A stretch of 29,147 nucleotides of DNA from NCBI GenBank assembly GCA_040264895.1, contig JBDQHL010000016.1, forward strand, positions 1 through 29,147. Reading direction: 5' to 3'. The stretch comes from PGYR01 sp040264895. GTDB taxonomy: Bacteria; Bacteroidota; Ignavibacteria; Kapaibacteriales; UBA2268. Below the pieces are notes generated by a model. It was not told the DNA's origin. It searched no databases and was given only the letters and a program-made list of their open reading frames with translations. The position numbers and the translations under genes are program-made. Positions 24,587 through 29,147 of this stretch are shown here, in pieces (position 1 is the first letter of the stretch; every line of letters begins with the position of its first letter).

Positions 24587-26169
24587 TATATATATTATTA
24601 TCATTATCATTTGTAACCACATATTCTCAGAAGGTTAAGAAGAATTTAGTAATTGAAGAAACCTTCTTACCACTTATAAGTGCGTCAGACTCATCACACT
24701 CAATAGAAGCATTGAATAGAGATATAGATGGAATACTGAAAAGACATAATCTGAGAAATACAGATTACGGTATCATTATTTATTCCCTCGATGACAAAAA
24801 GTTCTTGTACAAGAGTAATGAAACTATGTCTTTTACTCCTGCATCTACAACTAAATTAGTTACTAGCTTCGTTACACTAAGTCTATATAAAGAAAAGTAT
24901 ATAGAAACTCCAATATACACTAATGGTAAGATCAAAGATGGAATTTTGTACGGAGATATTATAATATATGGTCAGGGTGACCCTCTATTAACTCAAACTG
25001 ATTTCGATTCGGTAGCAACAGTTATCAAAAGAAAAGGGATAAACCAAGTTAATGGAAATATATATGCTGATATTTCTTACTTTGATTCTAAAACTAGTAG
25101 ATTCAAATACTCATACGATGATGATGAAGTTGAGAAACTAGCACCTATCACCCCACTTAGTATTGAAAGAAACAAAGCTTTGGTAACCGTAAGGGGAACA
25201 AAAAGAGGTCAGTATCTCGATTGTGATGTATATCCCGAATCAGAGACCTTGAAGTATTTAGTATATGGTAAAACCACAGACAACAATGGAATAGAGTTGC
25301 CAGATGAATACAAAGATGAATTGATAGAGCCAGAGTTAATTCAAAACTATGGTGATGCCTACAACTCTGAGTATAAAAATGATAATATGAGAGTAAGAAT
25401 AGGTAGCACTCTAAATGAAGAGGGTGTTCAGATTTTTTCAGTAAGAGGAAACCTAAGAAAAGGAAGGACTAGAGCATATAGGTACTATTTAAAAAATCCT
25501 GCTATTGCAACTGTTGGGGTTCTCAAATCAAGTCTGAAGAAAGTAGGTGTAGAAGTATATGGTAGCTCTCAAGTATGTAATGTATATAAATTGAATTACA
25601 CAGAGAAGAATAAACTAGCCAGTATAAAAACTAATCTATTTGAGATTCTGTCTAATTTAAATAAGAATAGTGATAACTATATCGCTGAGAATCTTTTTAA
25701 ATTAATAGGTGCACACAACCAAAAGTATAATGAAAATTACTTTGGTGCTCAAGACCTAACCTTTAGGACTTTCGATAGCCTTCGTATTCCCTACAATGGA
25801 CTTTATCTGAATGATGGCTCCGGATTATCTAGAAGAAATCTACTCTCACCACTATCATTAGTTAAGATAATAGAATACATATACAATCAAGATTATAGCG
25901 ATGAATTTTTTGAAAGCTTGGCAGTAGCTGGCGAAGATGGAACATTAAGAAAAAGAATGAGAAATACAGCTGCCGAGGATATTTTGATAGGGAAGACTGG
26001 TACACTGAGAAATGTAAGTGCTTTGTCTGGGATAACTACATCACTCGATGGCGAGAAATTAGCTTATGCATTTATATTTAACGGTAACTCTGTTAGTAAG
26101 TATAAAGACATAGAAAATGATTTGGGTGAGTTGATATCACAATTCTTCTACTTCAATGAAGAGAGGTAA
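24571..26169 (+). CDS. dacB: D-alanyl-D-alanine carboxypeptidase/endopeptidase (PBP4, DacB, peptidase S13)
   Basis: PBP4-type enzymes trim the terminal D-Ala and cleave peptide cross-links of peptidoglycan in the periplasm. The protein has a signal peptide (MFKYLIYILLSLSFVTTYS) and the three penicillin-binding motifs: SxxK = STTK (92-95), SxN = SDN (367-369) and KTG (475-477). The long gap of about 270 residues between SxxK and SxN holds the extra domains typical of class C PBPs. The 532-aa length is slightly above E. coli DacB. Its start lies within the last 16 bases of miaA. The next gene, an ABC permease, starts two bases after its stop. Wall remodelling and c-di-AMP synthesis in one operon is a plausible functional grouping. 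Confidence 0.95.
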   Translation: MFKYLIYILLSLSFVTTYSQKVKKNLVIEETFLPLISASDSSHSIEALNRDIDGILKRHNLRNTDYGIIIYSLDDKKFLYKSNETMSFTPASTTKLVTSFVTLSLYKEKYIETPIYTNGKIKDGILYGDIIIYGQGDPLLTQTDFDSVATVIKRKGINQVNGNIYADISYFDSKTSRFKYSYDDDEVEKLAPITPLSIERNKALVTVRGTKRGQYLDCDVYPESETLKYLVYGKTTDNNGIELPDEYKDELIEPELIQNYGDAYNSEYKNDNMRVRIGSTLNEEGVQIFSVRGNLRKGRTRAYRYYLKNPAIATVGVLKSSLKKVGVEVYGSSQVCNVYKLNYTEKNKLASIKTNLFEILSNLNKNSDNYIAENLFKLIGAHNQKYNENYFGAQDLTFRTFDSLRIPYNGLYLNDGSGLSRRNLLSPLSLVKIIEYIYNQDYSDEFFESLAVAGEDGTLRKRMRNTAAEDILIGKTGTLRNVSALSGITTSLDGEKLAYAFIFNGNSVSKYKDIENDLGELISQFFYFNEER

Positions 26170-26171
26170 TA

Positions 26172-26984
26172 TTGTCTAAGAAGATAATATTATATGTGTT
26201 ATTAACTATTATAGCTATCGGTATGGCATTTCCAATAGTATGGATGCTTCTACTATCTTTAAAAGCAAACCCTGAAAGTATAGACTCACTTTTCCAATTA
26301 ATATCAACCGAAAACACAGTTAATAATTATAAAGATGCTCTTTCTTCTGATTCTTTCGATATATATTTTCTAAACTCTTTATTTGTGGCATCTGTGGTAA
26401 CTGTATTTAATTTAATATTCTGTACTGTTACTGGCTATGCCTTAGCAAGAAAGAAGTTCAGAGGTAATAGCCTTATCTTGTTGAGTATAATAGGTGTTAT
26501 GATGATACCTCCTCACGTGATTATGATTCCACTTTACAGAACTATGGTCAATTTTAGCTGGATTAATTCTTACGAAGCACTAATTATCCCTTGGCTTGTT
26601 ACACCATTTGGAGTATTTCTGATTAAGCAATACTTGTCCAATATACCAGAGACCATAGAAAAAGCTGCCGTACTGGATGGGGCAAATCAATTTCAAATAA
26701 TTACTAAGATTATATTCCCACTTTCCAAACCAATACTAATCGTTGTTGGTGTGTATGTTTTTTTAATGAATTGGAATTCATTTCTATTTCCTTTTTTATT
26801 TACAAATGATTCAGATTTCTGGACACTGCCGGTGGGGTTAACCTTCTATTTAGGAAAGCAATCTATCAGTTGGGGGCATCTAATGGCTGGTGCATCTATG
26901 TCTGCCATACCCATTATCATACTATTTCTGATATTTCAAAAGCAAATTATCAAAGGGCTTACAGCTGGGGCATTAAAAGAGTAA
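26172..26984 (+). CDS. Carbohydrate ABC transporter permease (MalG/UgpE type)
   Basis: A 270-aa inner-membrane protein with six predicted helices and the EAA loop EKAAVLDGANQFQIITKIIFP (about 163-183), the docking site for the ATPase. The overall sequence (FPIVWMLLLSLK, GYALARKKFRG, NWNSFLFP, GLTAGALKE) is typical of the second permease of sugar or glycerol-3-phosphate importers. It starts with TTG at 26172: GAGAGG at 26161-26166 gives an SD with five-base spacing and no ATG lies nearby. Neither the partner permease, a binding protein nor an ATPase is within the window, so the transporter would need components coded elsewhere. It is the last gene of the cdaA run. Confidence 0.92.
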   Translation: MSKKIILYVLLTIIAIGMAFPIVWMLLLSLKANPESIDSLFQLISTENTVNNYKDALSSDSFDIYFLNSLFVASVVTVFNLIFCTVTGYALARKKFRGNSLILLSIIGVMMIPPHVIMIPLYRTMVNFSWINSYEALIIPWLVTPFGVFLIKQYLSNIPETIEKAAVLDGANQFQIITKIIFPLSKPILIVVGVYVFLMNWNSFLFPFLFTNDSDFWTLPVGLTFYLGKQSISWGHLMAGASMSAIPIIILFLIFQKQIIKGLTAGALKE

Positions 26985-26996
26985 TAATTTATCCAC

Positions 26997-27027
26997 TTTA
27001 TTACTTGCATAAACGTTGGTAATTTTG
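26997..27027 (+). promoter_or_regulatory. Candidate Bacteroidota-type promoter for the SPFH-argD operon
   Basis: TTTA (26997-27000), a 19-base spacer and TAATTTTG (27020-27027) match TTTG-N19-TAnnTTTG except for one base. Transcription would start near 27034 and leave a leader of about 28 bases that includes the SD aaaggtg. The geometry is the same as in the ABC-F promoter candidate at 14158-14188. Confidence 0.45.
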
Positions 27028-27061
27028 CAATCATATTAATTAAAAAAACAAAGGTGAATCT

Positions 27062-27964
27062 ATGGGACTTTTAATATTCGGTCTTATCATACTAATTATC
27101 GGTTTAACGCTCAACAAAGATGCAGAACCATTAGGTAAGTTCAAAAGCTTAGTTTCTACAATAGGTGTCATTGTTATGGTACTTAGCATTGTATTCCAAT
27201 CAGTTAAAGTTATTGATGCTGGTCATATTGGTGTAAAGAAACTATTCGGAAAAGTACAGGATGATGTTATTTATGAGGGGATGAACTTTGTAAACCCATT
27301 AGTAGATGTAGTAGTTATGTCAACTCAAACTCAGAATTATACTATGACTTCAACTGCTGGTGAGGGTGAAAATAGCACTGAAGATGCTGTATCAGTATTG
27401 AGTAAAGACGGTTTACAAGTAATTATTGATTTAACTGTACTTTATAAAACAAAAGCTGTAGATGCTCCTACAATTCTTAAGAAAATTGGTCCTGATTACA
27501 AGGACAAAATTATCAGACCAATAGTAAGGTCTCAGATTAGAGAAAGTGCTGTGGACTTTGAAGCAATTGAACTATATTCTGACAAAAGAGCAGAGTTCGA
27601 AAAAATGGTTAAAGATGCAATAGCTGAAACACTTCTTGCTCGTGGTTTTGAGCTGGAAGATATGTTAGTAAGACAAATTGACCTACCAACAAGTGTAAAG
27701 CAAAGTATAGAAAGAAAAATTACTGCAATACAAGAAGACCAAAGAATGGTTTATGTATTGGAAAAAGAGAAGAAAGAAGCACAGAGAAAGAGAGAAGAAG
27801 CAGCTGGTGTTGCTGATGCACAAAAAATAATCAACTCTGGTCTTTCTAATAAATTACTCGAATTTGAGAGAGTAAAAGTAATGCAACAACTTGTAAAATC
27901 TGACAATTCGAAAGTAATCGTATTAGGTAATGGTGACACTCCAATAATCTTAGATGGCAAATAA
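27062..27964 (+). CDS. SPFH/Band 7 (prohibitin-like) membrane protein
   Basis: A 300-aa protein with two N-terminal hydrophobic segments (about 2-17 and 32-48) followed by an SPFH domain (VKVIDAGHIGVKKLFGKV..., IIRPIVRSQIRESAVDFEAIELYSDKR, GFELEDMLVRQIDLPTSVKQSI). It then has a helical, charged coiled-coil (KITAIQEDQRMVYVLEKEKKEAQRKREEA) typical of prohibitins. Such proteins oligomerise into membrane rings or microdomains and often chaperone or regulate membrane proteases; the partner here is unknown. A good SD (aaaggtg, six to seven bases before the ATG) and a promoter-like sequence precede it. Its stop is directly followed by the ArgD-like start with no intervening base. Confidence 0.93.
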   Translation: MGLLIFGLIILIIGLTLNKDAEPLGKFKSLVSTIGVIVMVLSIVFQSVKVIDAGHIGVKKLFGKVQDDVIYEGMNFVNPLVDVVVMSTQTQNYTMTSTAGEGENSTEDAVSVLSKDGLQVIIDLTVLYKTKAVDAPTILKKIGPDYKDKIIRPIVRSQIRESAVDFEAIELYSDKRAEFEKMVKDAIAETLLARGFELEDMLVRQIDLPTSVKQSIERKITAIQEDQRMVYVLEKEKKEAQRKREEAAGVADAQKIINSGLSNKLLEFERVKVMQQLVKSDNSKVIVLGNGDTPIILDGK

Positions 27965-29146
27965 ATGAGTACTAGTTCTATATTTGAAAGAGAAAATGAT
28001 TCCATACTACAGACTTATGGTAGACTCCCAATAATTGCTGATAAAGCTGAGGGAGTTTATGTATGGGATACTAATAACAATGAGTACCTCGATTTACTTG
28101 GTGGTATTGCTGTTAATGTATTAGGTCATTCGCATCCGAAGATAATAGAAGCAATAGAAGTACAATCGAAGAAGTATCTTCATATCTCTAACTTTTTCTA
28201 TCAAGAACCCCAGATTAAGTTAGCTGAAAAGCTAAAAAATATGACTGGTTATGATAAGGTGTTCTACTCAAACTCAGGCGCCGAATCTACTGAAGGAGCA
28301 ATAAAAGCTGTAAGAAAATGGGGAGCAATTCACAACAAAACTGAGTTAGTTGCTTTTACTGCGGGGTTCCACGGTAGAACCTATGGTGCTTTATCAATGA
28401 TGGAAGGTGATGTTTATAAAAAGGACAAAGGACCTTTTATCCCAAATAATAAAATAATTCAATTCAACAGTATTGAAGAATTAGAAAGTGAAATAGACGC
28501 TACTGTAGCGGCTGTAATGATAGAATTTCTGCAAGGTTCAGGTGGCTTAACTGTTGCTAACCCAGAATGGGTATTAAGGTTAAATGAGTTAAGAGAAAAG
28601 TATAATTTCCTAATTATAGCAGACGAAGTGCAATCAGGGTTGGGTAGGACTGGTAAGTTTTTTAGTTTCGAATATTTTGGAATTGAACCTGACATAGTCA
28701 CAATAGCAAAGGGTCTTGGTGGTGGCATACCAATCGGTGCTATATTATTCAATAAGAAAACAGCTCAATTGTTAGAAAAAGGAGAACATGGAACAACATT
28801 TGGTGGTAATGCTTTAGCTTGTGCTACTGGGAATGTAGTTCTAGATGAACTTGAAAATGGACTGATTAATCATATCGTAGAAATTAGTGCTTATCTGAAA
28901 TCACAGTTGCAATCACTAGTTAGCAAATATCCTCAACAAGTATTACAATACAAAGGATTAGGGCTGATGTGTGGCTTGGAGTTCAAAACAGAAGTTAAAC
29001 CAATAGTAAATAAGTTATTAGAAAATAGAATCATCACCAATGCCACATCTGGTAACGTTTTAAGATTAGTTCCACCTTATGTAATTTCTAAAGAAAATGT
29101 AAATGATTTTATAGATAAATTAGATGAGATTATTTCAGAATTATAG
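27965..29146 (+). CDS. argD: Acetylornithine/succinyldiaminopimelate-type aminotransferase (class III, PLP)
   Basis: This is a 393-aa class III PLP aminotransferase, complete in the window (stop at 29144-29146). The best fit is acetylornithine aminotransferase (N-acetyl-glutamate semialdehyde to N-acetylornithine, arginine synthesis). Visible features are LLGGIAVNVLGHSHP, NSGAES (103-108, PLP phosphate site), GFHGRTYGALS (134-144), the PLP-binding aspartate in ADEVQSGLGRTG (D220), the Schiff-base lysine K249 in TIAKGLGGG, and HGTTFGGNALAC. Related substrates (ornithine, GABA, 4-aminobutyrate-like) cannot be fully excluded because no other arg gene lies in the window. It begins at the base following the SPFH stop without its own SD, so it is likely translated by coupling with the SPFH gene. 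Confidence 0.9.
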   Translation: MSTSSIFERENDSILQTYGRLPIIADKAEGVYVWDTNNNEYLDLLGGIAVNVLGHSHPKIIEAIEVQSKKYLHISNFFYQEPQIKLAEKLKNMTGYDKVFYSNSGAESTEGAIKAVRKWGAIHNKTELVAFTAGFHGRTYGALSMMEGDVYKKDKGPFIPNNKIIQFNSIEELESEIDATVAAVMIEFLQGSGGLTVANPEWVLRLNELREKYNFLIIADEVQSGLGRTGKFFSFEYFGIEPDIVTIAKGLGGGIPIGAILFNKKTAQLLEKGEHGTTFGGNALACATGNVVLDELENGLINHIVEISAYLKSQLQSLVSKYPQQVLQYKGLGLMCGLEFKTEVKPIVNKLLENRIITNATSGNVLRLVPPYVISKENVNDFIDKLDEIISEL

Positions 29147-29147
29147 C

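Noticed and set aside
26513..26520. tcacgtga as a possible parS core for the ParB in this window
   Set aside because: Only the central eight bases match the usual parS palindrome, the flanks do not, and it lies inside the permease gene; no other candidate was found.

Overview
The window looks like chromosomal DNA from an AT-rich, Gram-negative member of the Fibrobacterota-Chlorobiota-Bacteroidota (FCB) superphylum. The evidence is three proteins ending in type IX secretion (T9SS) C-terminal sorting domains, a PorQ-like T9SS outer-membrane protein, DUF1501/DUF1800 partners, large choice-of-anchor/HYDIN-type repeat proteins, and two promoter-like sequences close to the Bacteroidota -33/-7 pattern. 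Shine-Dalgarno sequences are present before some genes and absent before many. A lineage near Kapabacteria/Ignavibacteria is my best guess, but nothing here fixes the taxonomy.

Layout. Bases 1-8114 (+): the 3' part of a proline-rich protein with two OmpA-like domains; a secreted 1.2 kDa-scale-residue (about 1,210 aa) VWA/HYDIN-repeat T9SS cargo closed by a strong terminator; a tight parA-parB-thioesterase operon; and a PorQ-like protein. Bases 8116-9032: a small convergent coiled-coil exported protein and a small beta-barrel protein, followed by a bidirectional terminator. Bases 9119-22794 (all -): a DUF1800-DUF1501 operon, a YbiT-like ABC-F ATPase, an M2 (ACE-like) peptidase lipoprotein, a giant 1638-aa VWA/WD40/HYDIN T9SS cargo, a DUF427 protein and a TSUP transporter. 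Bases 22882-29146 (all +): a tightly packed cdaA-miaA-dacB-ABC permease run, then an SPFH protein directly abutting an ArgD-like aminotransferase.

How genes relate. Several gene sets concern the envelope: T9SS cargo and PorQ, OmpA-type peptidoglycan binding, PBP4 (dacB), and c-di-AMP synthesis (cdaA, which in other bacteria is tied to turgor and wall homeostasis). Chromosome segregation (parAB), tRNA modification (miaA) and arginine synthesis are housekeeping.

Non-coding interest. Two gene-free stretches, 14122-14642 and 16470-16792, bracket the relatively GC-rich M2 peptidase gene. They carry clusters of short palindromic dispersed repeats with shared motifs. The second also contains a frameshifted relic of a T9SS C-terminal sorting domain, homologous to the end of the neighbouring giant gene. 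I found no tRNA, rRNA, CRISPR array, transposase or parS site. I did not find a convincing novel defence or biosynthetic system; the most unusual items are the relic tail with its repeat-bounded peptidase cassette and the giant WD40-containing T9SS cargo.
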